A model generated the notes under the pieces. The model did not search any database. It had not been told where the DNA came from and saw only the letters and a list, made by a program, of their open reading frames with translations. The position numbers and the translations under genes are program-made. 64,000 bases of DNA from Pseudomonas synxantha (GTDB taxonomy: Bacteria > Pseudomonadota > Gammaproteobacteria > Pseudomonadales > Pseudomonadaceae): positions 5,890,001 to 5,954,000 of the forward strand of contig NZ_LT629786.1 in NCBI RefSeq assembly GCF_900105675.1. Reading direction: 5' to 3'. Of this stretch, positions 46,045 through 54,813 are shown in pieces. Position 1 is the stretch's first letter, and every line of letters begins with the position of its first letter.

Positions 46045-46950
46045 GTGGGTTCAAATCATGACCATGGCAGCGCTGCAGTACGCGAGGGGCATCAGAAGAA
46101 GCTAATCATGGCGCTCGCCTTGACTGGCAGCTTCATGATTGCAGAAGTGATCGGTGCGTGGATTACCGGCAGCCTGGCGCTGCTGTCTGACGCATCCCAC
46201 ATGTTCACAGATACTGCCGCCTTGGCGATCTCACTGATTGCACTTCAGATAGCCAAGCGCCCGGCGGATCAGAAAAGAACCTTCGGCTATGCGCGCCTGG
46301 AGATTCTGGCTTCGACGTTCAACGCCGTGCTGCTCTTCCTGGTGGCGATGTACATCTTGTACGAGGCCTACCAGCGCTTTTTCATGCCGGCGGAGATCGC
46401 TACCGGGGCGATGATGTGGATCGCAATCGCCGGCCTGATCATCAACCTAATCTCGATGCGCCTTCTGGCATCTGCGAGCAACGAGAGCCTTAACGTCAAA
46501 GGCGCCTACCTCGAAGTTTGGAGCGACATGCTCGGCTCGCTAGGCGTAATCATTGCAGCACTCATCATCCGCTTCACGGGCTGGACCTGGGTCGACACGA
46601 TTGTCGCTGTGGCAATCGGACTTTGGGTACTGCCGCGGACGTGGCAGTTGCTTCGCGAAAGCCTGGGGATTCTCATGGAGGGTGTGCCGAGGGGGCTCGA
46701 CGTTACGGCAATCGAGGCCACCATCCGCGGCGTAGATGGGGTCACGGACGTTCATGACTTGCACGTCTGGGCCGTCAGCAGTGGCAGCAACGTGATGACG
46801 TCGCACGTAGTGGTACGGGATTCTGCAGATGGGGATGCTGTGTTGGCGGCCGTCGTGGATGCTGTCAGCGATGGATTTGAAATCCATCACTGCACCATCC
46901 AGATCGAGCGGGCAGCTTTCCACGAGAGCGTTCCCTCGCCCTCGCACTGA
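46045..46950 (+). CDS. czcD: CDF-family metal exporter CzcD-like
   Basis: A 301-residue cation diffusion facilitator that exports Zn2+, Co2+ or Cd2+ from the cytoplasm. Six helices are visible, with the metal site SDASHMFTDTAAL in helix 2 and YLEVWSDMLGSLGVI in helix 5, then a C-terminal cytoplasmic domain (DLHVWAVSSGSNVMTSHV). The N-terminus is His-rich (GSNHDHG). GTG 46045 has AGGAG seven bases upstream, which decides the start. Probably in one transcript with the zinc-ribbon gene. Confidence 0.95.
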   Translation: MGSNHDHGSAAVREGHQKKLIMALALTGSFMIAEVIGAWITGSLALLSDASHMFTDTAALAISLIALQIAKRPADQKRTFGYARLEILASTFNAVLLFLVAMYILYEAYQRFFMPAEIATGAMMWIAIAGLIINLISMRLLASASNESLNVKGAYLEVWSDMLGSLGVIIAALIIRFTGWTWVDTIVAVAIGLWVLPRTWQLLRESLGILMEGVPRGLDVTAIEATIRGVDGVTDVHDLHVWAVSSGSNVMTSHVVVRDSADGDAVLAAVVDAVSDGFEIHHCTIQIERAAFHESVPSPSH

Positions 46951-47107
46951 TCGATCGGTAAACACCATGCAGACACATCCCCTTCCTGGCTGAGGGGGAT
47001 GTTGTAGAAGAAATGCGATGAGGGATGGCGTAAACGGCAGGAGCACTTCGAGAGGGGTTGGAGAATGGCTTCACCTCCCCCGTCCACAATCCCCAGAAGG
47101 TTCAGCG

Positions 47108-47458
47108 ATGGCTTGGATCATCACGAAGTACCTACTCACTGCCGGAATAGTGATTCTCGTATCAGAGCTGGCGAAACGCAGTGACAAGCTGGGCGGCCTG
47201 GTCGCCGCCCTACCCCTGGTCACTGTCTTGACGCTGGTCTGGCTCTATTTGGAGAACCAGAGCATGGAGAAGATCTCCAATCATGCTTGGTACACGTTCT
47301 GGTACGTGCTTCCTACACTGCCGATGTTTATCGCGTTCCCGTTGCTGCTACCTAAGCTCGGCTTCTGGCCGACCCTTATCAGCAGCATCCTCATCACAAT
47401 GGCCAGTTTCGGATGTTTCGCCGTACTGCTGCGCCGGTTCGGCATTGAGCTTCTATGA
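47108..47458 (+). CDS. DUF3147-family membrane protein
   Basis: A 116-residue inner-membrane protein with four predicted helices (ITKYLLTAGIVILVSELAKR, then DKLGGLVAALPLVTVLTLVW). It matches DUF3147, a family often found next to czc/cus efflux genes; role unknown. ATG 47108 follows AAGG. 157 bp downstream of czcD and probably in the same operon. Confidence 0.85.
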   Translation: MAWIITKYLLTAGIVILVSELAKRSDKLGGLVAALPLVTVLTLVWLYLENQSMEKISNHAWYTFWYVLPTLPMFIAFPLLLPKLGFWPTLISSILITMASFGCFAVLLRRFGIELL

Positions 47459-47490
47459 TCCGGCGACCGCAGACATCATCTTGATGAGCC

Positions 47491-47817
47491 TTAACGGCTG
47501 TTAATACACTCGCCCTTCACCAGGTAGCGAACCATGTGCAGCTCGCCTTTCGAGTCTTCGTAGGTCATCATACTTCTTACATTACCGCAGTACCGCACGC
47601 TGGGTGATACATACACCAACTTACCAACGTCAAGGTCCATACCGTAGGCATAGTCTTCAAGTTGAGGCATGGGCTTTTTTACGCGCTGAGCATAATCCGC
47701 AGTAGCCTCTCTAGCAGAACGCTCAATGCGTTGGTTTATTTCCATACCGCTTTGTGCATTGGCTGTTAGTGATGTGAAGAGCATAAACACGGCGATCGCT
47801 GATACAGTAGTGTTCAT
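47491..47817 (-). CDS. DUF2790-family periplasmic protein 1
   Basis: A 108-residue exported protein: signal peptide ending at TANA, then YAQRVKKPMPQLEDYAYGMD, LDVGKLVYVSPSVRYCG, MMTYEDSKGELHMVRYL and a conserved C-terminal cysteine (GECINS). This is the DUF2790 family, abundant in Pseudomonas and often induced by metals; function unknown. AGGGA precedes ATG 47817. Its 5' leader holds three hairpins, the last followed by a T-run just before the ribosome site. Confidence 0.9.
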   Translation of the reverse strand: MNTTVSAIAVFMLFTSLTANAQSGMEINQRIERSAREATADYAQRVKKPMPQLEDYAYGMDLDVGKLVYVSPSVRYCGNVRSMMTYEDSKGELHMVRYLVKGECINSR

Positions 47818-47837
47818 AAGAAGTCCCTTAATAAAAA

Positions 47838-47967
47838 AGCGCCCGTAGGGGGGCGCTAAAATTCACCTACCAAAGGAGCGTATGGTTTACAGGTGAATGC
47901 ATTGACGAGAACAACTGCCCGCTGCTCTTGCCAAGCTGCTTTGAAATGAGACAATTTCCAAAGCAGC
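47838..47967 (-). promoter_or_regulatory. Structured leader with terminator before DUF2790 gene 1 (attenuator candidate)
   Basis: Read on the minus strand towards the gene: hairpin A, GCTGCTTTG with CAAAGCAGC (plus-strand 47935-47967); hairpin B, ATTCACCT with AGGTGAAT (47861-47898); hairpin C, AGCGCCC with GGGCGCT (47838-47856), followed by TTTTTT and then the AGGGA ribosome site. Hairpin C plus T-run is an intrinsic terminator sitting in the gene's own leader. A short frame MHSPVNHTLLW overlaps hairpin B. No known riboswitch class is recognised. Confidence 0.6.
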
Positions 47968-48025
47968 GATGCCTCTTCCGCTGCCCTTAAACTAGCAAAG
48001 GAGGCTAACACCAAGATGATCGCGC

Positions 48026-48041
48026 AATTACAATTTGGACA
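48026..48041 (-). promoter_or_regulatory. Shared box upstream of DUF2790 gene 1
   Basis: On the minus strand TGTCCAAATTGTAATT, 12 of 16 positions identical to the eptA box, pointing to the DUF2790 gene 209 bp away. Confidence 0.5.
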
Positions 48042-48318
48042 TGTAATAGATTGTAAGGTAATTATTCGGGAGACTACTGAGCCACCAAGTGAACTAATTC
48101 GCAGAAAGGCGTAGCAGTTCGCGGCCGTGCATGGGGACTGCCTGCGTGGCGCACTCGATGCAAGGCCAGCGCCAGTCTCTGCAAGCTGGCGACCGAAATA
48201 CTGCCTGTCATGGCCGATTCCGCCTGTCAGGCGAAGCTGTCATACACCGTCGCAGACCCCAGAATCCGCTAAGCTCAGAGCTGGAGCCTGCATGACTGTC
48301 AGAAATCTTGCGGCTACA

Positions 48319-48332
48319 TTACAAATTTGTAG
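48319..48332. promoter_or_regulatory. Palindromic box upstream of czcR
   Basis: TACAAATTTGTA (48320-48331) is a perfect 12-bp palindrome sharing the TTGTA half of the other boxes. It lies about 175 bp before czcR and may be an autoregulatory site. Confidence 0.45.
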
Positions 48333-48506
48333 GATTTCGCCGCGGCCAGCTTCTTCGCGTTAAGATTCAAGCGTCCTCAGGTGACCCGGCGTATGGACAG
48401 AGGTAGCGACTACCACATGCCATACCCTCAGCCTATCTTTCGAACAGCCTGCAACCATAATCTTGGCGGATTAGGCCAACTCCTTCCTCACACCTTGAGA
48501 TAAGTT

Positions 48507-49181
48507 ATGCGCGTTCTAGTTGTGGAAGACGAAATTAAAACTGCCGAATATCTTCAGCAGGGCCTATCCGAAAGCGGGTATGTCGTAGATATCGTGCACA
48601 ACGGTGTAGATGCCCTGCACTTGTTCAACACTAATGTCTATTCGTTGGTCCTTCTGGACGTGAACCTCCCCGGTATCGACGGCTGGGACCTGCTGGAAAC
48701 CATCCGTAAGACCAGCCGGGTCCGCATCATCATGCTGACCGCCCGCGGACGCATCAATGACAAGCTCAAGGGCTTGGACGGCGGCGCGGATGACTACCTT
48801 GTGAAGCCATTCGAATTCCCTGAACTGCTTGCTCGCATCCGTTCGCTGCAACGCCGTGGTGATGAGTTGGTCGAGAAGAGCTCGCTGAAAATTGCGGATC
48901 TGGAACTCGACTCCGTCCGCCATCGCGTCTTCCGCGGTGGCACACGCATCGATCTCACCACCAAGGAATTTGCGCTTCTGCACCTGCTCATGAGCCGAAC
49001 GGGCGAAGCGCTGACTCGTTCCCAGATCATCTCGTTGGTCTGGGATATGAATTTCGATTGCGACACCAATGTCATCGATGTAGCCATCCGGCGCTTGCGC
49101 TCGAAGATCGATGACCCGTTTGAAACCAAGCTCATTCACACGCTTCGTGGCGTTGGGTACGTTTTTGAGGAACGCGCATGA
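48507..49181 (+). CDS. czcR: OmpR-family response regulator, CzcR-like
   Basis: A 224-residue response regulator. Receiver domain with acidic pocket E7/D8, phosphorylation site D51 in [12 protein letters not shown] and the conserved Lys in DYLVKPFEF; the C-terminal OmpR winged helix contains [16 protein letters not shown] and [12 protein letters not shown]. It matches the CzcR/CopR/CusR metal-responsive group. ATG 48507. It overlaps the sensor gene by ATGA. Plausible reader of the shared boxes in this region. Confidence 0.9.
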   Translation: MRVLVVEDEIKTAEYLQQGLSESGYVVDIVHNGVDALHLFNTNVYSLVLLDVNLPGIDGWDLLETIRKTSRVRIIMLTARGRINDKLKGLDGGADDYLVKPFEFPELLARIRSLQRRGDELVEKSSLKIADLELDSVRHRVFRGGTRIDLTTKEFALLHLLMSRTGEALTRSQIISLVWDMNFDCDTNVIDVAIRRLRSKIDDPFETKLIHTLRGVGYVFEERA

Positions 49182-50596
49182 GGCCATTCAGCCTGGCTGC
49201 AAAGCTGGGGTTAAAAGTTGGGTTGATGAGCGCAGCGTTGCTGCTTCTGTTCGCCACCTTTGGCTATCTGATGGTAGGTAAGGCTCTGGAAAGAAATGCC
49301 CGAGCGGACCTGGAAGTAAAGATGGCGGGGATGGCTCACAACCTGTCCACCATCCCGGATATCTCCGGCGTCAACGCAGATGCACATCAGCTTGTCGATT
49401 TGGTCATGGGCCACAACAACCTGTATGTGAGCATATTCGATACCTCACAGAATCAGACTCCTCTGCTCTCGATTGGCTCGAAACAGGTCAATCTGGAGGT
49501 GCACAAGTTTCAGCCGGCGGCCCAGCCTAAAGAGCATGAATGGCGTGATACGCAGGACCGTCCTCTGCTGAGTGCTTCTCGGATCATGCGCTTGGGCGAT
49601 GGAACAGAGGTCAGCGTCTATATGACCATGGACCAGTCATCCAGTGAGGCACTGCTTGATGCGTTGCTGACTTGGGCCTTGATGATGTCCCCCGTCATCC
49701 TCGCACTGATCTTGGCCATTGGCTGGTGGACCGTGCGCAGAGGCCTGCTGCCGCTGACCAAATTCCTCAAGGTGGCGTCAAAGATCTCAACGGAGAGCCT
49801 CGACCATCGTCTTCCGACTGATGGGATGCCGGCAGAACTCAAGAAGCTCGCCGACGGCATCAACATCATGCTGGCTCGCCTGGATGATGGCGTTCAGCAG
49901 CTCTCGCAGTTCTCTGACGACCTTGCCCACGAACTTCGAGCACCGCTTTCCAACCTGATGGGCAAGGCCCAGGTTGCCTTGACCAGAGAAAGATCGCTTT
50001 CCGAGTACCGGGAGGTTCTAGAGTCGTGCACAGAAGAGTTGGACCGCATGAGCCGCATGGTTTCCGACATGCTGTTCTTGGCCCAGGTCAGTCACCCTGC
50101 GTCCATGGTGGAGTTCGAACCGGTGTCCCTGGTCGACGAGGTTCAGCGCGTATGCGACCTCTTCAGCATTTCGGCAGAGGAAGGCGAGATCCAGCTGCAG
50201 ATTTCTGGGAGTGATGATGTGGTACGCGGGAACCGCCTGATGGTTCAACGGGCCGTCTCAAACCTCGTGTCGAACGCGATCCGCTACTGCCCTCGCGGCC
50301 GCACGGTCTACGTGAAGGTGCAGCATAGTGCGAGCGGTACGACCTTGAGTGTCGGCAACCCCGGCCGCGGTATTGCCAAGGAACACCATGCGCACTTATT
50401 TGAGCGGTTCTACCGTGTGGACAAGAGCCGAGCACGGAGCGAAGGCGGTACCGGTCTTGGCTTGGCCATTGTGCAGTCGATCATGAGCCTGCACCAAGGG
50501 TCGGCGAGCGTGGAGGTGACCGAAGAAAACTTCACCTGGTTCCACCTTCACTTTCCCGCAGCCCAGCAACTGCAGCCAGCAATGACCGCCGCTTAA
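49178..50596 (+). CDS. czcS: Heavy-metal sensor histidine kinase, CzcS-like
   Basis: A 472-residue inner-membrane sensor kinase: helix 1 at about residues 12-33, a periplasmic sensing domain of about 130 residues, helix 2 near 165-185, HAMP, then the H-box [15 protein letters not shown]-box [11 protein letters not shown] and G-box [12 protein letters not shown]. Length and the [12 protein letters not shown] form fit the heavy-metal sensor subfamily (CzcS/CopS/CusS). Coupled to czcR. A terminator follows at 50615-50640. Confidence 0.92.
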   Translation: MRPFSLAAKLGLKVGLMSAALLLLFATFGYLMVGKALERNARADLEVKMAGMAHNLSTIPDISGVNADAHQLVDLVMGHNNLYVSIFDTSQNQTPLLSIGSKQVNLEVHKFQPAAQPKEHEWRDTQDRPLLSASRIMRLGDGTEVSVYMTMDQSSSEALLDALLTWALMMSPVILALILAIGWWTVRRGLLPLTKFLKVASKISTESLDHRLPTDGMPAELKKLADGINIMLARLDDGVQQLSQFSDDLAHELRAPLSNLMGKAQVALTRERSLSEYREVLESCTEELDRMSRMVSDMLFLAQVSHPASMVEFEPVSLVDEVQRVCDLFSISAEEGEIQLQISGSDDVVRGNRLMVQRAVSNLVSNAIRYCPRGRTVYVKVQHSASGTTLSVGNPGRGIAKEHHAHLFERFYRVDKSRARSEGGTGLGLAIVQSIMSLHQGSASVEVTEENFTWFHLHFPAAQQLQPAMTAA

Positions 50597-50614
50597 ACCG
50601 CGCAGACATGATTA

Positions 50615-50640
50615 GGCCCGTCCATCGACGGGCCTTTTTG
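50615..50640 (+). terminator. Intrinsic terminator after czcS
   Basis: GGCCCGTC and GACGGGCC form an 8-bp stem with a four-base loop, followed by five T. Confidence 0.9.
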
Positions 50641-50653
50641 TTTGCTCAATGCA

Positions 50654-51241
50654 TCAGTGCCGGAGGACCACAGGGTCCATAGGCGACCGCAGAATCACCG
50701 ACTTGATGATCTTCTGCTCGTCAGGATTGGCGTTCTTCCACAGGTGTGAGAAGTACTGAGCATTCACTTTCTCTTGAGCACTTACGCTGCCGGCGGCATC
50801 GATCAGGCGCATGGTCGAGTAGACACAGATCAGCGCCAGAATGAAGAACGACGTGGCGACCACCATCACATAACGCTTGGCCAGCACCGGTGCCCGCTTG
50901 AGCTCCTGGATAGAGGCGTCCGCCGCCTTTGTCGCTGCTGTAAGCTCCGAGATCAGTGGCTGGATGGCGGTGTCGACTCCGCGGCATGCAGCTGAATACG
51001 CTGATGCAGCGGCGCGCAAGGCAACCTCCTCCGCGTTCGACCAAGCCTTCTCCGCCTTTCGCACCTCCTCCTGAATCTGCCGGCCGACAGCGTCCACCTG
51101 CTCCACCAGTTCGTTCGACCTCTCCAGAACAGCGCTGGAGGTCCGCGTCTGCGAGGTCAGCTCATCGAGCTGGACAGTGAGTTTTTCAGTGCAGCGGCGA
51201 AAGTCACCGATAGCAACTGCCCAGGGCTCTATGTCATTCAT
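50654..51241 (-). CDS. Hypothetical coiled-coil membrane protein
   Basis: A 195-residue protein, not recognised. Residues 1-115 are predicted alpha-helical coiled coil (TEKLTVQLDELTSQTRTSSA and VDAVGRQIQEEVRKAEKAWS), then one transmembrane helix (YVMVVATSFFILALICVYS) and a short C-terminal part. AGGAG precedes ATG 51241. A shared-type box lies 51 bp upstream. Its position in the metal module is the only hint to its role. Confidence 0.75.
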   Translation of the reverse strand: MNDIEPWAVAIGDFRRCTEKLTVQLDELTSQTRTSSAVLERSNELVEQVDAVGRQIQEEVRKAEKAWSNAEEVALRAAASAYSAACRGVDTAIQPLISELTAATKAADASIQELKRAPVLAKRYVMVVATSFFILALICVYSTMRLIDAAGSVSAQEKVNAQYFSHLWKNANPDEQKIIKSVILRSPMDPVVLRH

Positions 51242-51291
51242 GGCTATCTCCTAGGGCGGCCAACAACGCCGCGCTGAATTAACGCGCTAGA

Positions 51292-51307
51292 TATCAAAAT
51301 TGTAATT
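51292..51307 (+). promoter_or_regulatory. Shared-type box 1 before the PtrA-like gene
   Basis: TATCAAAATTGTAATT, 12 of 16 positions as in the eptA box, oriented towards the gene at 51508; it also lies directly upstream of the divergent coiled-coil gene. Confidence 0.5.
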
Positions 51308-51399
51308 TAAGAGAAAATTCTTAGTCGCCCTCGACAGTGCCGAGATAGACATGATCCTTCCAGATTTGAGGATTTAACGCATCCTGCCTGCCGCCAAAA

Positions 51400-51415
51400 T
51401 TACGGAATTGTAATT
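51400..51415 (+). promoter_or_regulatory. Shared-type box 2 before the PtrA-like gene
   Basis: TTACGGAATTGTAATT, 11 of 16 positions as in the eptA box, oriented towards the gene 93 bp downstream. Confidence 0.5.
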
Positions 51416-51507
51416 ATTGACTCACCTTGTCGTTAGCTTCGCGTTCCTAAACTACAAACCAACAAAGGCCGCTAATCAGGCAGGCCTAGTATGAACCGAG
51501 GTTCACA

Positions 51508-51729
51508 ATGAAATTTGTCAAATCTATCGCTATTGGCAGCCTGCTGCTGGGTCTCATGGGTACCGCTTACGCTGAAGGTGGCTTCGAGCGAGCGAAACAG
51601 TTCAATGAAAACTTCCGAACCGAACAGGCTCGCCTATGGAGCGATGACTCTTCGGACCAGAACAAACAACAAGTCGCTCAAGAGCAAAAGAAAGAAAGCA
51701 AGGATGGTAAGGAACAAGCCGACAATTAA
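51508..51729 (+). CDS. Small exported protein, PtrA-like
   Basis: A 73-residue protein: signal peptide MKFVKSIAIGSLLLGLMGTA ending at AYA, then EGGFERAKQFNENFRTEQAR and a highly charged Lys/Gln/Asp-rich tail. The EGGxER start of the mature part resembles the N-terminal domain of PtrA, a metal-inducible small periplasmic protein of Pseudomonas; this match is from memory and weak. Two shared-type boxes lie upstream. Confidence 0.7.
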   Translation: MKFVKSIAIGSLLLGLMGTAYAEGGFERAKQFNENFRTEQARLWSDDSSDQNKQQVAQEQKKESKDGKEQADN

Positions 51730-51770
51730 TCGGCGGTTAAATAGGACTTCAAATGACGAAAGAAATCGAC

Positions 51771-51800
51771 AAAAAAGCCAGGATAAAACCTGGCTTTTTT
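51771..51800. terminator. Bidirectional terminator
   Basis: AAAAAAGCCAGG and CCTGGCTTTTTT form a strong stem with A and T runs on either side. It serves both the PtrA-like gene and the converging glycosyltransferase operon. Confidence 0.9.
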
Positions 51801-51811
51801 GTGCTTGGAAT

Positions 51812-53266
51812 TTAGCCTTCGTTCTTGCGAGGCGTTTCCGCATTGCTTTCTCCAGCCAGACCCTCGGCACCTTGTACGGTACGTTTCCAATGGCACAGCA
51901 TGAGCTGGCTGGCGTTCGCTTCGGTGATCGCTGTACATGCTAGATCAGCGGGCAGACCATCCTTGCTGTCTCGCAAGCGCCTGGACAGATAGAACGAGCC
52001 ATCCTGCGGCCACTTGGCAGGATCCTTGATGTTCTCGGACTTTCCGCTGCTGTAAAACTCCGACGAGTATGAGCGGCGGCCAGGATAGATCAGGGGAGCG
52101 GAATGAGCAGACTGCACATTGAGCCAGGCTTGAACCACATCTCGCTGATTCTGAGGTCGCTCCTCAAGTACCCCGGCGTAGATGATGCCCGCACCGATGA
52201 TTGGTAACACCAATGCACTCGCCGCGGCAGCCCATGTAGTCTTCGGGCCAACATCGCTGATCCGTCCGGATAGCAGCAATGCCCAGGCTGGCAGCGCAGG
52301 TAGCAGGTAGGTCCACAGAATGTTGCCTGCAAATGTGAAGAAGACCGGTGTCGCCAAGGCCCACAGCCAGAGGTAAGCCTCGAAGCGCTGCATTGATTCA
52401 CGCTTGCGGATCAGTAATGGTAAGAAAAAGGCCCACGGCAGTAGCGACAGTCCGAGCTGGATCCAGATGGTGCCATATGGCTTGGCATGAGCACTGCCGT
52501 ATAGGTCGCCCGCCCAGTTACTGACGACGTAGCGGCTCCAGTGCTCACCAACGAAGAAGTACTCCATGAAGCCGGGCGTTTTCATCTCGGCCGCGACATA
52601 CCAAGGCACGGATATACCGAACATGAGTACAAGGCCGCTGATCCAGGGAAGCCTCAGTACCCGTCCCCATTCCTTGTAGATAACGAACCAGGCGAATGCC
52701 GGCGCCCCCATAAGCACTAGGGTCAGAGGGCCTTTGGCAAGCAAGCCCAGCCCGAGACCTGCGAACATCAGGTAGGCATCCGCCTTGCTGGCGCACTTCA
52801 TCCAACGCCAGAAACCGTAGCTGGCCAGCAGAATCGAGAACGACAAAACAGGGTCGGTCAGCACGACACCGCTGGAGACTAGGCCAAGGGTGGTGCTGGA
52901 AAAGATAATGGCGGCCCAGATGCCGGCGTTACGGGAAATCTGCTGCGTGCCGAGTTTGATGATGATGAAACAGCTTGCCAGGTGCAGCAGCCACGCCGGG
53001 AAACGCGCAGCGAACTCGTTAACGCCGAAGACCGTCATGCTTGCGGCCTGGGTCCAGAAGGACAACGGTGGCTTGCCCCAGAACGGTACCCCGTAGTCGA
53101 ACATGGGCGTGATCCAGTCATTCAACTCGACCATCTTGCGAGCCATTTCAGCGTAGCGAGCCTCCGATGTGTCCATCAGTGGATAGATGCCCAGCCCCAC
53201 CAAACGCAAGAGCAAAATCGAACCCAGGATCCACCACAGCGTCCGCTCGTTTTTCAGGCTCAGCAT
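51812..53266 (-). CDS. ArnT/PMT-family (GT39) membrane glycosyltransferase
   Basis: A 484-residue membrane glycosyltransferase with about ten to twelve helices. The ArnT/PMT signature DTSEARYAEMARKM follows the first helix (the DE-type acidic pair that binds the acceptor), and WGKPPLSFW and GLGLLAKGPLTLVLMG are typical of the family. ArnT transfers aminoarabinose from undecaprenyl phosphate to lipid A; this shorter protein may move another sugar. It follows the GtrB-like gene with a 7-bp overlap. Confidence 0.85.
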   Translation of the reverse strand: MLSLKNERTLWWILGSILLLRLVGLGIYPLMDTSEARYAEMARKMVELNDWITPMFDYGVPFWGKPPLSFWTQAASMTVFGVNEFAARFPAWLLHLASCFIIIKLGTQQISRNAGIWAAIIFSSTTLGLVSSGVVLTDPVLSFSILLASYGFWRWMKCASKADAYLMFAGLGLGLLAKGPLTLVLMGAPAFAWFVIYKEWGRVLRLPWISGLVLMFGISVPWYVAAEMKTPGFMEYFFVGEHWSRYVVSNWAGDLYGSAHAKPYGTIWIQLGLSLLPWAFFLPLLIRKRESMQRFEAYLWLWALATPVFFTFAGNILWTYLLPALPAWALLLSGRISDVGPKTTWAAAASALVLPIIGAGIIYAGVLEERPQNQRDVVQAWLNVQSAHSAPLIYPGRRSYSSEFYSSGKSENIKDPAKWPQDGSFYLSRRLRDSKDGLPADLACTAITEANASQLMLCHWKRTVQGAEGLAGESNAETPRKNEG

Positions 53267-54243
53267 TTCTTACCCTCGATCGAGGCCATCGAAGGGTGGA
53301 GTGACACGGGATCCGCCTTGCTGCTGTGCTTCAGGAAATAGAGAGGCCGGCGCTTCACTTCCGCGAGTGTCACGCCCAGGTACTCCCCCACCATGGCGAC
53401 ACCGACGCACATGAATGAAGCCATTCCGACGATCAGGTGATGGATGTCGAAACTTCCTGCCACAAGCGACGCAAGCATGTAGCAGATGCTGGAGACGAAA
53501 AGACCGAAACTGATGAGGCTGAAAATGCGCAGCGGTTTGCGAGAGAAGCTGACGATGCTTTCGATGGCCAGATTGAACAGGCCAGCTGCATTCCACTTGG
53601 TGCTGCCGGCATGGCGAACGGTGCGATTGTAGGGCAGCTCGATGGTACGGAAGCCTACCCAGCCGATCATGCCTTTGAGAATCCTGGAGCGTTCGTCCAG
53701 CGCCCGCAGTGCTGCCAGCGGCGCAGGCCCAATCAATCGGAAATCGCTGACATCGGCCGGCATGTCCACCTTCTCCACCAGGCGCTGCATGACCCAGTAG
53801 TAAGCCCGGGCACTCATGCGCTTAAACCACGAATCACCGACTCTCAGGTTGCGTTGCATGTTCACCACGTCGTAACCGCGTTGCCAGTGGTCCACCATGG
53901 CCGAGATGAGCTCTGGTGGGTCCTGCAGGTCGACATCGATGAAGATCAGCGCACTGCCACGGGCATGGTCTATCCCGGCGCTGAGTGCAGCCTCTTTGCC
54001 GAAGTTGCGACTCAGGGACAGACAACGTACAGATGACCCATCCTGATAGTGGCGAAGAATGTCGGCCGTTCGGTCGTTACTGCCATCGTCGATATAGAGG
54101 ATTTCGCAGGAGACGGGTAAGCGCTTCACGACGCGGGTGATCCGCTGGTGGAACTCGGGGATGGTTTCCTCTTCCTGGAAGCAAGGGACGACGATGGTTA
54201 ACAAGGGATCAGGGCGCTCGGGAAAGCGATGTAATGTCTGCAT
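53260..54243 (-). CDS. gtrB: GtrB/ArnC-like polyprenyl-phosphate glycosyltransferase (GT2)
   Basis: A 327-residue GT2 enzyme: LLTIVVPCFQEEETIPEFHQ, then the nucleotide site YIDDGSNDRT and metal-binding DVDLQDPPEL, followed by two C-terminal helices (SLISFGLFVSSICYMLASLV and VGMASFMCVGVAMVGEYLGV). It should load a sugar onto undecaprenyl phosphate at the inner face of the membrane. ATG 54243; overlaps gtrA by 35 bp. Middle gene of a gtrA-gtrB-GT39 operon. Confidence 0.9.
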   Translation of the reverse strand: MQTLHRFPERPDPLLTIVVPCFQEEETIPEFHQRITRVVKRLPVSCEILYIDDGSNDRTADILRHYQDGSSVRCLSLSRNFGKEAALSAGIDHARGSALIFIDVDLQDPPELISAMVDHWQRGYDVVNMQRNLRVGDSWFKRMSARAYYWVMQRLVEKVDMPADVSDFRLIGPAPLAALRALDERSRILKGMIGWVGFRTIELPYNRTVRHAGSTKWNAAGLFNLAIESIVSFSRKPLRIFSLISFGLFVSSICYMLASLVAGSFDIHHLIVGMASFMCVGVAMVGEYLGVTLAEVKRRPLYFLKHSSKADPVSLHPSMASIEGKKC

Positions 54244-54628
54244 GATTGAATGTCCAAAAACGATGTGCAATGAATCCAAGTGCAGTGAGGCTTAAGGTCA
54301 CTACAAGTTGGGAGATGAGCGGTGACAGATTCGACTTGATGAGGAACCACATACCCACGCCATTGCCGAAGTTTGTGGCTAACGCGACCAGTGCAAACCT
54401 GACAGGCTGAAACTTACGAGAGCCATCTGACACAAAGCAGAGCGCCCTATTTCCAATAAAGCTTGCGATAGCGCCAACCATGCCTCCACAGATACTGGCT
54501 AGCAATGGAGTAGATAATTCTGTCGTAACCAGCACTAGGAACACCGCATAATGGATTCCCGTTGCTATGAAGCCGATCCCCAGATAACGAATCAGTAAGG
54601 TAGTAAGAGGTAGGGTTTGATTTTCCAT
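54209..54628 (-). CDS. gtrA: GtrA-family flippase-like membrane protein
   Basis: A 139-residue protein with four predicted helices (LIRYLGIGFIATGIHYAVFL, then GAIASFIGNRALCFVSDG) and a C-terminal FIAHRFWTFNH typical of GtrA. GtrA proteins are thought to flip the lipid-linked sugar made by GtrB. First gene of the operon. ATG 54628 is preferred to TTG 54634. The identical 16-bp box found before eptA lies 185 bp upstream. Confidence 0.88.
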   Translation of the reverse strand: MENQTLPLTTLLIRYLGIGFIATGIHYAVFLVLVTTELSTPLLASICGGMVGAIASFIGNRALCFVSDGSRKFQPVRFALVALATNFGNGVGMWFLIKSNLSPLISQLVVTLSLTALGFIAHRFWTFNHADITSLSRAP

Positions 54629-54813
54629 GCCCAAAGCCTATGGAGGCAAAGGTGAAAAAAAAGTGAACCAAATGTAAATGCGTAATTGGCTAAATTTAGA
54701 TCTGCCAAGTAATGAAATTGGCGCGCTAGGCTAGCACGCTACAATATCAGCAAGATTGCTCGAAAATTACGCTTTCGAAATAAAACCTTCCGATAACGCA
54801 TGCATGACCTGCG

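Larger units (their letters stand above)
47818..48506. other. Regulatory region between DUF2790 gene 1 and czcR
   Basis: A 689-bp region between divergent genes with no credible protein gene. From the left: the structured leader (47838-47967), the minus-oriented box at 48026-48041, a GC-rich part with inverted GCCAGC/GCTGGC near 48169 and repeated CCTGTCA, and the palindrome at 48319-48332 before czcR. Confidence 0.7.

Noticed and set aside
48127..48363. 78-codon plus-strand frame upstream of czcR
   Set aside because: No ribosome site, Arg/Pro/Ala-rich composition, and it overlaps the regulatory palindrome.
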